Shown here piece after piece: positions 16,018 to 25,541 of a stretch of DNA of 61,116 nt. A model generated the notes under the pieces. It was not told the DNA's origin, did no database searches, and saw only the letters and a list, made by a program, of their open reading frames with translations. This DNA comes from an uncultured Methylococcaceae bacterium (GTDB taxonomy: Bacteria; Pseudomonadota; Gammaproteobacteria; Methylococcales; Methylomonadaceae). Position 1 is the first letter of the stretch. Each line of letters starts with the position of its first letter. The DNA lies in assembly GCA_903944165.1 (NCBI GenBank), contig CAJAQT010000013.1:1-61116 (forward strand), given 5' to 3'. A program made the translations under genes and the position numbers.

Positions 16018-16181
16018 ATGGCTGTGCAGGAGTAAAAAGGCTTTAGCCTTTTTAAGCAAGGGCTAAAGCCCTTGGACTCCGATAAACAAAGTGCATAGGT
16101 AGCACTAGGCATTCCGACTGCATGGACAGCTTTTTGCTTCATGCAAAATCTGCATTTCCCACATCCCTGTGGGTTATGCAG
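16018..16181. repeat. Cluster of palindromic repeats and dispersed repeat copy 2
   Basis: This region holds AAAAAGGCTTTAGCCTTTTT and AAGGGCTAAAGCCCTT hairpins (about 16035-16075). The second copy of the 20-base repeat, GTGCATAGGTAGCACTAGGC, is at 16091-16110. An AGC-T5-GCT mini-hairpin lies near 16130. A two-tier stem follows, CTGCAT (16150-16155) with ATGCAG (16176-16181) and CCCACA (16158-16163) with TGTGGG (16168-16173). The last one overlaps the waaC stop codon and can serve as its terminator on the minus strand. No protein is encoded here. Confidence 0.55.
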
Positions 16182-17205
16182 GAGGTAGAGCGCCAACAGT
16201 AGGCTCTTTTGCTGCTAATAACTGAATAGCCATGTCAATAATGTTTTTTTCTGAAATATCTGCAATTGAAAAATCGTCCTTATTTAATCGATAAGGATTC
16301 ACTATCGATGATGATTTAAGCACTTTATTAATATTTGTTTGGTAAACACGGCTAATAGGTGTCGGGCCAAATAAAGTAATCGAGGGTTTATTTAAGCCCC
16401 ATGCGATATGAGTTGGGCCTGTATCGTTTCCTATCAGTAAATCAGCGTGTGCTATTAATGCTTTTAAATCATTTAAAGTGAGCTTAGGCATGACGTGGAT
16501 GAATTTACTTTGCGTTGCCATCCAGGTTGCTGTGTCAAACTCCCACTTGTTCCCCCATATCACTAAACAATGCTGTTGTAAGTCTTCTGCAACAGTAACA
16601 AATTTTGCGGCAGGATAATTTCTACTAGGCCATGTTGAGCCAATCACAAATATAATATTTTTTTTCTTTGGATGTAAATATAAAGAAAAATCGACGGCGG
16701 GTGGTGCAAAAAAAAGGAAGGCTTGTTTTGTAATAATGTCGTGTTGCGTAATAGTAAAGCCTAAGGGTTCAGCTAATACTTTGGCATTACGATCAATGGT
16801 GTTGGCATCATAAGCGGCATCAACGGTGGTTTTATAAAACCAAGACGCGGCTTTTTCGCGAATTGACTGGGCATTAAAGCCAGCAAGCTGTGAGCTAAGC
16901 AGGCGTGCAGTGATGGCGGATTTAAGTAGGCCTTGAGCATCAATAACAAGATCATAGTTATGTTGTTGGTAGCGCTTTAAGGTAGTGAATTGTTTTACAA
17001 ACTGCGTAGGTTTTTTTTTGAGAGCTTTAAGATGAATGGGTAAGACGCGATTAATGTCTGGGTTATGGGCAAGTAGGTCTGCAAAATGAGCTTCAACCAG
17101 CCAATCAATTTCACTATTAGGAAGTTGCTGTTTAATAAATTGTAAGGCGACCATTGCGTGAACAATATCACCTAGGGCAGAAAGCTTAACTATGGCCAAT
17201 TTCAT
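16174..17205 (-). CDS. waaC: LPS heptosyltransferase I
   Basis: WaaC adds the first L-glycero-D-manno-heptose to Kdo of the LPS inner core at the cytoplasmic face of the inner membrane. The 343-residue GT9 enzyme starts MKLAIVKLSALGDIVHAM, with the acceptor-side Asp. It has LVIDAQGLLKSAITARL, the nucleotide-sugar domain with VIGSTWPSRNYPA, and DLLIGNDTGPTHIAWGLNKP, the ADP-heptose binding signature. The last residues (VGALPPA) fall in a palindromic repeat and look like a repeat-derived extension. It overlaps waaF by four bases. Confidence 0.92.
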   Translation of the reverse strand: MKLAIVKLSALGDIVHAMVALQFIKQQLPNSEIDWLVEAHFADLLAHNPDINRVLPIHLKALKKKPTQFVKQFTTLKRYQQHNYDLVIDAQGLLKSAITARLLSSQLAGFNAQSIREKAASWFYKTTVDAAYDANTIDRNAKVLAEPLGFTITQHDIITKQAFLFFAPPAVDFSLYLHPKKKNIIFVIGSTWPSRNYPAAKFVTVAEDLQQHCLVIWGNKWEFDTATWMATQSKFIHVMPKLTLNDLKALIAHADLLIGNDTGPTHIAWGLNKPSITLFGPTPISRVYQTNINKVLKSSSIVNPYRLNKDDFSIADISEKNIIDMAIQLLAAKEPTVGALPPA

Positions 17206-18230
17206 CGTGATATTAATTTCAAAACAAGTTCAGGGCGAATGCCAGTAAGGCAGCTTAAATGATTTTGATGTTCTGGTGGTGCAATTGGGCAGTCGCGTTG
17301 GAAGCAGGGTGAACAGGTTAAGCGTAATGAAAGGATATGAGCGTTATTGTTAAGTGGTGGCGTAAATTCAGGGTCTGAAGAGCCGTACAAAACAATCAAC
17401 GGTTTATTAAGTGCGGCGGCAATATGCATTAAGCCAGAATCATTGCTGATTACTGTATCAACTAAAGAAAGTAAATCCACTGCTTCTGCTAAGCTTGTTT
17501 TACCTGCAAAATCAGTGCAGTGGTTTTCGCAAAGTTGATTAATGTGCGCAGTGACCGCTTGGTCTTTGTCCGAGCCAAATAACCATACTTGCCACCCTTG
17601 GCATAATTTTTCACGTGCTACTTCAGCAAAATAGGCCGCAGGCCAACGCTTGGCTGCACCAAACTCTGCACCTGGGCAAAGGGCTAAAATTTTTGTCGAG
17701 GCAGTATGGTGTAAGGCAAATTTTTTTCGTACAGCGTGTTGTTTATGCGTGTCTACAACTAAGCGTGGGTAAGGAAAATTAACTGGTTTTTGAGCAAGTT
17801 TTGGGTACGCTAAACTTACAAAACGTTCAACTGTCATGGTGAGCAGCGCGGTGTTGAGTCTTCGGCTATCGTTGACTAAGCCATAACGTTGTTCACCAAG
17901 AAAGCCGGTGCGTTGTGGTATACCAGCAAAAAATGGAATTAATGCAGATTTCCATGAATTAGGTAACACAATAGCTTGGTGATAATGATTTTTGTGCAGT
18001 TGGCGGCCCAGTTTATAGCGTGTGCTTAAGCCGAATTGCCCATGAGTTAAAGGCATGGCAATGACGTTTGCGACTTCAGGCATGCGTTGGAGAATGGGCA
18101 GCGACCACGCTGGGGCTAAGACATCGATACGACAACTGGGCAAGACCTGCTTTAATGTTAAAAACAGGCTTTGCGCCATAACCATATCACCAATCCAAGC
18201 TGGACCGATAATCAGGATTTTTTTAGTCAA
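17202..18230 (-). CDS. waaF: LPS heptosyltransferase II
   Basis: WaaF adds the second heptose of the LPS inner core. The 342-residue GT9 protein begins with ILIIGPAWIGDMVMAQSLF. It contains LPNSWKSALIPFFAGIPQRTGFLGE and LCPGAEFGAAKRWPAAYFAEVA. It also has the donor-binding stretch DTVISNDSGLMHIAAALNKP, then SCSPCFQRDCPI-type cysteines near the end. Its start lies inside the end of ilvE (8-nt overlap) and its stop overlaps waaC by 4 nt, so ilvE-waaF-waaC are a single translation-coupled unit. Confidence 0.93.
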   Translation of the reverse strand: MTKKILIIGPAWIGDMVMAQSLFLTLKQVLPSCRIDVLAPAWSLPILQRMPEVANVIAMPLTHGQFGLSTRYKLGRQLHKNHYHQAIVLPNSWKSALIPFFAGIPQRTGFLGEQRYGLVNDSRRLNTALLTMTVERFVSLAYPKLAQKPVNFPYPRLVVDTHKQHAVRKKFALHHTASTKILALCPGAEFGAAKRWPAAYFAEVAREKLCQGWQVWLFGSDKDQAVTAHINQLCENHCTDFAGKTSLAEAVDLLSLVDTVISNDSGLMHIAAALNKPLIVLYGSSDPEFTPPLNNNAHILSLRLTCSPCFQRDCPIAPPEHQNHLSCLTGIRPELVLKLISR

Positions 18231-19146
18231 GATAGGTCAGCCAGTCTTCGTGTTGAGGATGTCTGCCATTAACGGCATCAAAGTACAGTGCTTGTAATTT
18301 TTCAGTGATTGGGCCACGGACACCTTGCCCAATGGTGCGATTATCTAATTCTCTAATAGGCGTGACTTCAGCGGCTGAGCCTGTAAAAAAGGCTTCATCA
18401 GCCACATAAATTTCATCACGAGTAATGCGCTTTTCAATGACTTGATAACCTTCTTCACGGGCTATTTTAATCAGTGTGTCACGCGTTATGCCTTCTAAGG
18501 CAGACGTGGTTTCGGGTGTATAAAGCGTATTATTTCTAATAATAAACAGATTTTCAGCACTACCTTCAGCGGCAAAGCCTTCATGATCAAGCATTAAGGC
18601 TTCGTCATAGCCATTTGCTAGGGCTTCTTGTAAGGCCAAAATTGAGTTGATGTAATTACCATTTGCTTTAGCTTTACACATGGTGCTGTTGTGATGGTTG
18701 CGCGTATAAGAAGAGGTGCGAATACGAATGCCTTTTTCAATACTTTCAGAGCCTAAATAAGCTCCCCAAGACCACGCGGCCACCATGACATGCACTTTAA
18801 GATTATCTGCACGTAAGCCCATGCCTTCGGAGCCATAAAAACACATGGTGCGAATATAAGCGCTGTCTAAGTTATTGTTAGCAACCGCTTGTTTTTGAGC
18901 GTCGTTGATAACCTCTTTGGTGAATGGCATAGACATGTTCATGATGTGTGCAGAACGAAATAAGCGATCAGTATGTTCCTGCATTCTAAAGATAGCCGTT
19001 CCCTTGCTAGCATGGTAAGCGCGAATACCTTCAAATACGCCTAAGCCATAATGTAAGGTATGTGTTAATACATGGACTTTAGCCTCGCGCCATTCAACCC
19101 ATTGTCCGTCTAGCCAAATTACGCCGTCTTTATCGTCCATTGTCAT
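18223..19146 (-). CDS. ilvE: Branched-chain amino acid aminotransferase
   Basis: IlvE is the PLP enzyme that transaminates the keto acids of valine, leucine and isoleucine in the cytoplasm. The 307-residue class IV aminotransferase shows LHYGLGVFEGIRAY, the catalytic lysine region CKAKANGNYINSILALQEA, EGSAENLFIIRNNTLYTP and the phosphate-binding EVTPIRELDNRTIG. It is the first gene of a unit with waaF and waaC. A purine-rich GAGGAGAC motif sits just upstream of the ATG. Confidence 0.95.
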   Translation of the reverse strand: MTMDDKDGVIWLDGQWVEWREAKVHVLTHTLHYGLGVFEGIRAYHASKGTAIFRMQEHTDRLFRSAHIMNMSMPFTKEVINDAQKQAVANNNLDSAYIRTMCFYGSEGMGLRADNLKVHVMVAAWSWGAYLGSESIEKGIRIRTSSYTRNHHNSTMCKAKANGNYINSILALQEALANGYDEALMLDHEGFAAEGSAENLFIIRNNTLYTPETTSALEGITRDTLIKIAREEGYQVIEKRITRDEIYVADEAFFTGSAAEVTPIRELDNRTIGQGVRGPITEKLQALYFDAVNGRHPQHEDWLTYLD

Positions 19147-19242
19147 TGTTGTCTCCTCGTGTTGGATGGTGGTGTTTATTTTTTATAGGTGATGTAAAAC
19201 TAGCTTACTTAAAGTGTGCTGTAGTGCTTTGGAATAAGCATA

Positions 19243-22116
19243 TTATTCCATAAACTGTCGCCAAATTTTTTCAATATGTATTTTAATTTCGTGTACTTGG
19301 GTTTCATCAATAATGGCTGCATCACCTTGTAAACCTTGTTTGTGGCCATAATCACGATACAGACAGTATGCTTTTTTGAGTGTTTCTGCGTCATCGTGGC
19401 TAACTAAGGCTACCTTATCCAGACTTTCCAAAAGACGGATATTATCTGTGTAATGGCTTAGGCTTGGAAACTCGGCGGCGTGCGCCAAGATTTGAAATTG
19501 TACTATAAACTCAATATCTGCAATACCGCCGCGACTTTGTTTTAAGTCAAATTGTTCATTTTTATTGATGGCTAAATGACTGCGCATTTTTTCGCGCATG
19601 GTGCGCACTTCGTTTTTTAGCTCATGCACATCGCGTGTCAAACATAAAATGCGCTGACGAATGCGTGAAAATTGCAGGTCAAGTCGGGCATCACCACTAA
19701 TAAAACGTCCACGTACTAAGGCTTGGTGTTCCCAAGTCCAGGCTTGATTGAGTAGATACTGTTCATAGGCATCATAGTGAGTCATTAATAAACCAGAATC
19801 ACCACTGGGTCGTAAGCGCATATCGACTTCATAGAGAATGCCTGAGAGCAGTCGTGTGTCTAAGATATGTCTGATTTTTTGAGCCAGTTTTCCATAAAAT
19901 TGAGCGCAGGAGATTGCTTTTTCACCGCCTTCAGTTAAGCCTTGACCATTGCTGTTGTGGTATAAAAACACGAGGTCTAGGTCGGAGCTATAGCTTAGTT
20001 CAATGCCTCCGAGTTTGCCAAAGCCAATAATGGCAAAGCCCTTATTAGCTACCGAGCTTGCCGGTGGGCAGCCATATTTTTCGGTTAGCATTAACCATGC
20101 GCGTTCTAAAACATGATGGACAATGGTTTCTGCCAGTGCTGTTAAGTAATCACTGACCACCATCAGGGGAATGATGCCCATGATATCTGCGGCGGCAATG
20201 CGTAACACGTTACTTTGTTTAAATTCTCTTAGCACAATCATGAACTGTTCAAGATCGTGTAAATCAATGGCATTGACTAAGTGGCTTAAATCGGAAGACA
20301 GTGCTGCTTTTTTAAGCGGTTCATATAAGCTTCGAGTATCTAATAAATCATCAAATAATATCGGATAGCGTGATAAATAATCAGATAACCACGGGCTTGC
20401 AGAGCTTAGGCGCAGTAATTGAGTTAAGGCCTCGGGGTTTTCAGCTAATAACGATAAATAAACATTACGTCCAGCAATGGCTTCAAAGAGTGTGACGACA
20501 CGCTTAAGCGTTTGGTCTGGATTAGGATAGGCAGACAATGCCTTAATAAGGGCAGGCATTAAGCGATTGAGCACACCTGCGCCTTTATTTGTTAAACGTT
20601 TAATTGCTGCTGATTGTTTGAAGTGTTTGAGTGTGTTTAAGCTGTCTGCGCTGGTCAAAAAACCACGTTGCGTTAACGCGGTTTCTAATACTTCATCATC
20701 CGCAGCACCTGTCCACAGTTGTTGGCATAAGGGGTCATACTGTTCTTGTTTTGATAAGGAAAATACCGCATCAAATACGCTGTGAATGTGCTCGCGGTGA
20801 TGGGTTAAGGCGTTGTTAAAGCTAGACCAATCAGTGTAATCCATGGAGTAAGCTAACCGTGCTTGGTTAAGTTCATCGCTGGGGAGGTGGTGAGTTTGTT
20901 TGTCTTGATAGGCTTGCAGATGATTTTCGACACGGCGTAAAAATACATACCCTAAAATTAAGCCTTCTGCATCAGTCAAGGTCAGTAACTTAAGGGCTTG
21001 TAAGCGTTGTAAAACCTGAATAATGCCACGAATTTGCAGGCTCTTTTCATTGCCACCACGGATCAATTGAAACGCTTGACCAATAAATTCAACTTCTCGA
21101 ATACCGCCACGGCCTAATTTAATATTGTCTAGGTGATCTTTGCGGTGAAGTTCTTGGGTGATTTGAGCTTTCAAGCCACGTAATTCTTCAAAGGCTCCGT
21201 AATCTAAATAACGTCGATACACAAAGGCGTGCAACATGCTCATCAGTTGTGCGCCAGTTTCGATATCCCCCGCCACTACGCGGGCTTTAATCATGGCGTA
21301 GCGTTCCCATTCTCGTGCTTGGGTTTGGTAATAGTTTTCCATGCCGTCGAAGGTCATGATGAGCGCACCGCTGTCTCCAAAAGGACGCAAGCGAGTGTCG
21401 GTTCTAAAGACAAAGCCATCGACAGTGATGTCATCTAGGGCTTTAATTAAACTTTGGCAAAGACGCGTAAAAAACTCACCGTAACTGGTTTGTTTACGAT
21501 CGGTTAAGCAACCCTCTTCTGGATAGGCAAAAATTAAATCAATATCTGAGGAATAATTTAATTCATGCGCGCCCAATTTGCCCATGCCCAACACCACAAT
21601 CTGTTGCGGCTTGCCATTGGCTAAGCGGGGCGTGCCGCGTTTAGTGCAGGCGTATTCATAAAGTGTGGTTAGCGCAAATTGTATGCAGGCCTCGGCAAGC
21701 CAGGACAGTTCGAGTAAAGTTTCAGTTAAATCAGACCAGTTGGCTAAATCACGCCAAGCAATGCGCAGCATTTCCCGACGTCGAAAGAGACGTAATTTTT
21801 TTGCTAAATCGGCTTCATTTTCAATGTGCAGTTGCTGTAAAGACTGTTGATAATAGGTATCGGTATAAGCACTAAAAAGCGTTTGTGAGGCTATTAAATC
21901 AAGCAATAATTGAGGCTGCTGCACACAACAATCATAGCTAAATTGGCTAGAGCCCAGCACTTTAGGTAACGATGCGACGAGTTCTGCTGAATAACTGAGC
22001 TGTGGTGCAATGCTAGCGAGTTTTTCTTGAAAATTAATAAGTTGTGCGTCTATTTGTGCATTGAGTAGTGCAGAATTACAGTGCGGCGAAGTAGGTAAGT
22101 GAGGAAGTGAGGGCAT
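19243..22116 (-). CDS. glnE: Bifunctional glutamine synthetase adenylyltransferase/deadenylase
   Basis: GlnE adds AMP to, and removes it from, glutamine synthetase in response to P-II state and glutamine. Two nucleotidyltransferase halves are visible. The N-terminal deadenylylase half has VLGMGKLGAHELNYSSDIDL and the C-terminal adenylylase half has IIGFGKLGGIELSYSSDLDL, each with the DxD metal site. GRGGIREVEFIGQ and SRGGIADIEFIVQ follow the respective domains. The product is 957 residues from the ATG at 22116; a TTG at 22176 would add 20. Neither has a strong ribosome binding site. It works with the glnK-amtB genes at 49025-50697. Confidence 0.94.
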   Translation of the reverse strand: MPSLPHLPTSPHCNSALLNAQIDAQLINFQEKLASIAPQLSYSAELVASLPKVLGSSQFSYDCCVQQPQLLLDLIASQTLFSAYTDTYYQQSLQQLHIENEADLAKKLRLFRRREMLRIAWRDLANWSDLTETLLELSWLAEACIQFALTTLYEYACTKRGTPRLANGKPQQIVVLGMGKLGAHELNYSSDIDLIFAYPEEGCLTDRKQTSYGEFFTRLCQSLIKALDDITVDGFVFRTDTRLRPFGDSGALIMTFDGMENYYQTQAREWERYAMIKARVVAGDIETGAQLMSMLHAFVYRRYLDYGAFEELRGLKAQITQELHRKDHLDNIKLGRGGIREVEFIGQAFQLIRGGNEKSLQIRGIIQVLQRLQALKLLTLTDAEGLILGYVFLRRVENHLQAYQDKQTHHLPSDELNQARLAYSMDYTDWSSFNNALTHHREHIHSVFDAVFSLSKQEQYDPLCQQLWTGAADDEVLETALTQRGFLTSADSLNTLKHFKQSAAIKRLTNKGAGVLNRLMPALIKALSAYPNPDQTLKRVVTLFEAIAGRNVYLSLLAENPEALTQLLRLSSASPWLSDYLSRYPILFDDLLDTRSLYEPLKKAALSSDLSHLVNAIDLHDLEQFMIVLREFKQSNVLRIAAADIMGIIPLMVVSDYLTALAETIVHHVLERAWLMLTEKYGCPPASSVANKGFAIIGFGKLGGIELSYSSDLDLVFLYHNSNGQGLTEGGEKAISCAQFYGKLAQKIRHILDTRLLSGILYEVDMRLRPSGDSGLLMTHYDAYEQYLLNQAWTWEHQALVRGRFISGDARLDLQFSRIRQRILCLTRDVHELKNEVRTMREKMRSHLAINKNEQFDLKQSRGGIADIEFIVQFQILAHAAEFPSLSHYTDNIRLLESLDKVALVSHDDAETLKKAYCLYRDYGHKQGLQGDAAIIDETQVHEIKIHIEKIWRQFME

Positions 22117-22303
22117 AGTGAAGTCGTTGTCAGGAAAGCGGCTAAAATACCTCGTAAAAGGGAGGCGTGTATGCAATACCGTCTGGGTAGATTAAGCAAT
22201 GTTAGTATGCGCTTAAGGCATGTTTGGTTAGTTGTTGCGAAGATAGCGTATCACTGCAAAAGAACGGAGGGTTAGTATTTATTAGTTCTGGAGAACAAAT
22301 CAA

Positions 22304-22376
22304 ATTTTAGCGTGGACGTGTCAGGCAGAACGCTGACTGTGTGAGTGTGATGAAAACACCTGCCCAACGCTAAAAT
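22304..22376 (-). ncRNA. Candidate structured RNA between the GGDEF gene and glnE
   Basis: A perfect 10-bp closing stem, ATTTTAGCGT (22304-22313) with ACGCTAAAAT (22367-22376), encloses a further GGCAG (22324-22328)/CTGCC (22360-22364) pairing and a GTGT/ACAC tip. The element starts within the last codons of the diguanylate cyclase gene and lies in the 254-nt leader of glnE on the same strand. It may be a read-through terminator for the upstream gene or a structured leader. It matches no riboswitch consensus that I can recall. Confidence 0.35.
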
Positions 22377-23392
22377 AATTCAATGTCATTAAGGTCATTG
22401 TCAGTATCTTCTGCAATTACTTCCATATCTTCATACATGACAACTTGGTTTCTACCGTGTTCTTTTGCGTAATAAAGTGATTTATCAGCGCGATCAAGCA
22501 GTGTCATGGGTAAAATAGTGGAACCTTGAATACAGGTCACGCCAATACTTACGGTTACTTTGCCTACCAATGGAAAGTTATAGGTTTCAACTGCGGAGCG
22601 AAAGCGATCAAAAACGGTTCGCGCATCAGTAGCATTAACGCGATTTAAAATGACCACAAATTCTTCTCCACCATAGCGAAACAAAAAGTCTATGTGACGA
22701 AATTTTCGTTGCATTAACTGACTGAAATGCAGCAATACTTCATCACCATACAAGTGCCCAAAATTATCATTAACCCGTTTAAAATGATCAATATCAAGCA
22801 CTGCAATCCAAGAGTATTTTAGTTGTTCAGATGCTTCAAACTGGGTGTGTTTATTGCGCTGATAATAATCGCATACTTCCATTAAGCGCATTTCTAAGGA
22901 TTGGCGATTGGGTAAATTAGTTAAGACATCGCGTTCTTTATGATCGTGTAAGATAACTTGGTTGCGGTACAGTTTTAGTAAATGTGAAAGTAAAGTAACG
23001 GCATCGTCATTAAACAAGCCTTTTACGAGAATCGCACGATCTGGGCCACTGTCGGTAGCAACGGGTAAAATGGCGTGATGTAAACCATTTTCATGAGTAA
23101 TTTCAATTGTTTTAGGTAAGGGATTATTAAGAGCAGGGGGGTGATTATTGGTGTTTTCATCATTACCAAAATCAAGAGGTAATTTGGTGATGTGCAGTTG
23201 TAAGCTATCGATATCAGTTGTGAATTTTGTTTTGCTGGTGTCGTAAATTTCATAAGCATCAGCAGTATGCACCCACTCTAAGGTATGTAATAAGCTAATA
23301 AAAACAGGTGTAAGTGTCAGGTAATCTGGACAGTAAGTGATGTCATGTGCCCATGAGAAACATTGTTCTGCAGAGACAGTTTGTATCGTCAT
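22370..23392 (-). CDS. Diguanylate cyclase (GGDEF domain)
   Basis: This 340-residue protein is predicted to make cyclic di-GMP. The C-terminal half is a complete GGDEF domain: ERDVLTNLPNRQSLEMRL, AVLDIDHFKRVNDNFGHLYG with the metal-binding Asp, RYGGEEF as the active-site motif, and VTVSIGVT. An RHID inhibitory I-site stands exactly five residues before GGEEF, so product feedback is expected. The N-terminal 160 residues have no membrane segment or recognised sensor domain. It is transcribed towards glnE, with a structured element in between. Confidence 0.9.
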   Translation of the reverse strand: MTIQTVSAEQCFSWAHDITYCPDYLTLTPVFISLLHTLEWVHTADAYEIYDTSKTKFTTDIDSLQLHITKLPLDFGNDENTNNHPPALNNPLPKTIEITHENGLHHAILPVATDSGPDRAILVKGLFNDDAVTLLSHLLKLYRNQVILHDHKERDVLTNLPNRQSLEMRLMEVCDYYQRNKHTQFEASEQLKYSWIAVLDIDHFKRVNDNFGHLYGDEVLLHFSQLMQRKFRHIDFLFRYGGEEFVVILNRVNATDARTVFDRFRSAVETYNFPLVGKVTVSIGVTCIQGSTILPMTLLDRADKSLYYAKEHGRNQVVMYEDMEVIAEDTDNDLNDIELF

Positions 23393-23509
23393 GTAATTAT
23401 TTCCGATTATTTGATAAATGCTGATTAATGGATAACTAGATTAACGCGGGTTAATTCTTTATGGGTAATAGTATAGTATAGCTAACAGGATTTTTTTTGG
23501 ATGGATTAA

Positions 23510-24688
23510 ATGATTAACACCGATGTTATTATTTTAGGTGCGGGTGCCTCGGGTTTAATGTGTGCAATTGAAGCAGGCAAGCGTGGTCGACGTGTGATAA
23601 TTATTGATCATGCAAATAAAGCAGGAAAAAAAATTTTAATGTCGGGGGGCGGTAAATGTAATTTTACTAATAAATATCTTGAGCCTCAGCATTATCTTTC
23701 TAACAATCCACATTTTTGTAAATCTGCATTACAACGCTTTACCCAGTGGGATTTTTTAGCCTTAATTGAAGATTACCAAATTTCTTATCATGAACGTGCT
23801 CATGGGCAGTTATTTTGTACGAACAGTGCAAAAGATATTCTCGCTATGCTCGTCAGTGAGTGTGAAAAAGCTAAGGTGCTTATGCACTTAAATTCGTCAA
23901 TACAGGCTATTGATTTTATTGCCGACAGATTTGTCTTGACTGTAGGTGAGCGACAGTATTCCAGCCAAAGTGTAGTGGTGGCAACAGGTGGATTATCCAT
24001 TCCCAAAATGGGGGCTACACCTTATGGTTATAAACTTGCCGAGCACTTTGGTCTTCCAATTGTGCCTACGCGCGCAGGTTTAGTCCCCTTTACCTTGCAG
24101 TCCGAGGACAAGGAGCGCTTGTCGCTATTATCGGGTATCGCTGTTGACACGATTGTCAGTGTGGGTAAGTGCACGTTTAGAGAAAATTTATTATTTACTC
24201 ATCGGGGCTTAAGTGGGCCAGTTATTTTGCAAATATCATCGTATTGGACACCTGGACAAGCCATTACAATTAATTTTTGCCCTGACACCAATTTAACCGA
24301 GTTATTAAAAAATAATCGACAGCAAAAAAATAAACAATTGGTAAAAACTGTGCTGGAGACGTGTTTACCTAAACGCTTACTTACTCAGTTGTTGCCTGAA
24401 GCCGTATTAAGCTCAGCTATTGTTGATTGCTCTGATAAGTCTATTCAACAGATAACAATACTGTTGCAACAGTTTCAGCTTAAACCCAATGGCACAGAAG
24501 GTTATCGAACCGCAGAAGTAACGTTGGGTGGTGTTGATTGCAATGCTTTATCATCTAAAACTATGGCTGCTCAGTGCTTGCCAAGTCTGTATTTTATCGG
24601 CGAAGTTGTTGACGTAACCGGCTGGTTGGGGGGCTATAATTTTCAATGGGCGTGGTCATCTGGGTGGTGTGCTGGTCAATATGCATAA
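23510..24688 (+). CDS. HI0933/YhiN-family FAD-dependent oxidoreductase
   Basis: This 392-residue flavoprotein belongs to the HI0933-like (YhiN/BaiN) family. The N-terminal dinucleotide-binding motif is VIILGAGASGLMCAIEAGKR. It is followed by KAGKKILMSGGGKCNFTN, a signature of the family. Other conserved segments are VVVATGGLSIPKMGATPYGY, FTHRGLSGPVILQIS and the C-terminal FIGEVVDVTGWLGGYNFQWA. The cellular substrate is unknown for most members. It is a single gene, with the divergent GGDEF gene on its left. Confidence 0.9.
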   Translation: MINTDVIILGAGASGLMCAIEAGKRGRRVIIIDHANKAGKKILMSGGGKCNFTNKYLEPQHYLSNNPHFCKSALQRFTQWDFLALIEDYQISYHERAHGQLFCTNSAKDILAMLVSECEKAKVLMHLNSSIQAIDFIADRFVLTVGERQYSSQSVVVATGGLSIPKMGATPYGYKLAEHFGLPIVPTRAGLVPFTLQSEDKERLSLLSGIAVDTIVSVGKCTFRENLLFTHRGLSGPVILQISSYWTPGQAITINFCPDTNLTELLKNNRQQKNKQLVKTVLETCLPKRLLTQLLPEAVLSSAIVDCSDKSIQQITILLQQFQLKPNGTEGYRTAEVTLGGVDCNALSSKTMAAQCLPSLYFIGEVVDVTGWLGGYNFQWAWSSGWCAGQYA

Positions 24689-24729
24689 AGTAACTAATAT
24701 TTAAGGCGCGTTCTCAAGTTGGCGTTTCA

Positions 24730-24785
24730 GTGTGGGCAGATCGTGCGCTCCACACGATATAGTTAATTCACATTGCCCCGTGTGG
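24730..24785. terminator. Overlapping hairpins in convergent intergenic region
   Basis: Three complementary blocks, GTGTGG (24730-24735), CCACACG (24750-24756) and CGTGTGG (24779-24785), allow two mutually exclusive stems. The position between two converging genes fits a bidirectional terminator; the T-tracts are weak. Confidence 0.4.
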
Positions 24786-24803
24786 GACTTGATAAAGTAC
24801 AGT

Positions 24804-25541
24804 TTAATCATCTGAGCTGTTAGTGTTGATTTCAAAAATACTTTTGTACGAAATAAACATTAATGCCGAAACTAATATATACAATACTGGCGTTAATAAC
24901 GGCGTGACCGATGAACATAATAACGCTTCAAAGAAAATGAAAGCCCATAACTTATAAAGTGAGGCTTGATTACGACCAAACGCATAGGTACTTTTTTCTT
25001 TTGCTTCAGTAAAACTAAGATCTTGAAATAGCATCAAAGCGTGAGTAAACCAACCCACAAAAGTATTTAACATGAGCAGCATAAAAATCAGTCCAACATT
25101 AGCATAGGAAAACAACCAGCCCGCGAGTTCACGGGTAGTTTGTAATTTAATATTTCCATTAAGCAGATCAAGGTATAAAAAAAACTGCCCAATTTTATGT
25201 GCCTCACCATTAAGTAAGCTTGCTAACGCCATAAAAATAAACCAAAAAACCACAATGCTACTCGCAGCAAGCACCGCTAAGGGGATGCTTTTATTGACTG
25301 CCCAGTATAAATTTACGGGTGCTGTAGATTTCTTTAAGTCGCAGTATTTAGCCAAGCCCACACCAACAAATAAACTGCTAATTGAAGAGAAAATGCCAAA
25401 TGCAGGTGAAAAGCGTCCTATCACTAATAAAATGCTAATTAATAAGCCATAAATTATCCATAAAATATAGGAACTGCCCAACAGCACTAACGCCTGCTGT
25501 AGCCATTCGGTAAATTTTGGTTTTTTAAAGGGTTTTCTCAT
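24804..25541 (-). CDS. Polytopic inner-membrane protein of unknown function
   Basis: The 245-residue protein has about six hydrophobic segments, for example YILWIIYGLLISILLVIG, IPLAVLAASSIVVFWFIFMA, VGLIFMLLMLNTFVGWF and LLTPVLYILVSALMFIS. The N-terminus is basic (MRKPFKKPKF). FQDLSFTEAKEKSTYAFGRN is a polar loop. I cannot place it in a family with confidence; it resembles small BPSS1780-type membrane proteins in layout only. Its start overlaps the trpS stop by four bases, so it is co-translated with tryptophanyl-tRNA synthetase. Confidence 0.75.
   Translation of the reverse strand: MRKPFKKPKFTEWLQQALVLLGSSYILWIIYGLLISILLVIGRFSPAFGIFSSISSLFVGVGLAKYCDLKKSTAPVNLYWAVNKSIPLAVLAASSIVVFWFIFMALASLLNGEAHKIGQFFLYLDLLNGNIKLQTTRELAGWLFSYANVGLIFMLLMLNTFVGWFTHALMLFQDLSFTEAKEKSTYAFGRNQASLYKLWAFIFFEALLCSSVTPLLTPVLYILVSALMFISYKSIFEINTNSSDD

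Noticed and set aside
15996-16196. 66-residue Cys/Lys-rich ORF on the minus strand
   Set aside because: It is translated entirely from palindromic repeats; its coding look comes from the repeat.
22304-22376. c-di-GMP (GEMM) riboswitch near the GGDEF gene
   Set aside because: The conserved GEMM core bases are not seen; kept only as a generic structure.
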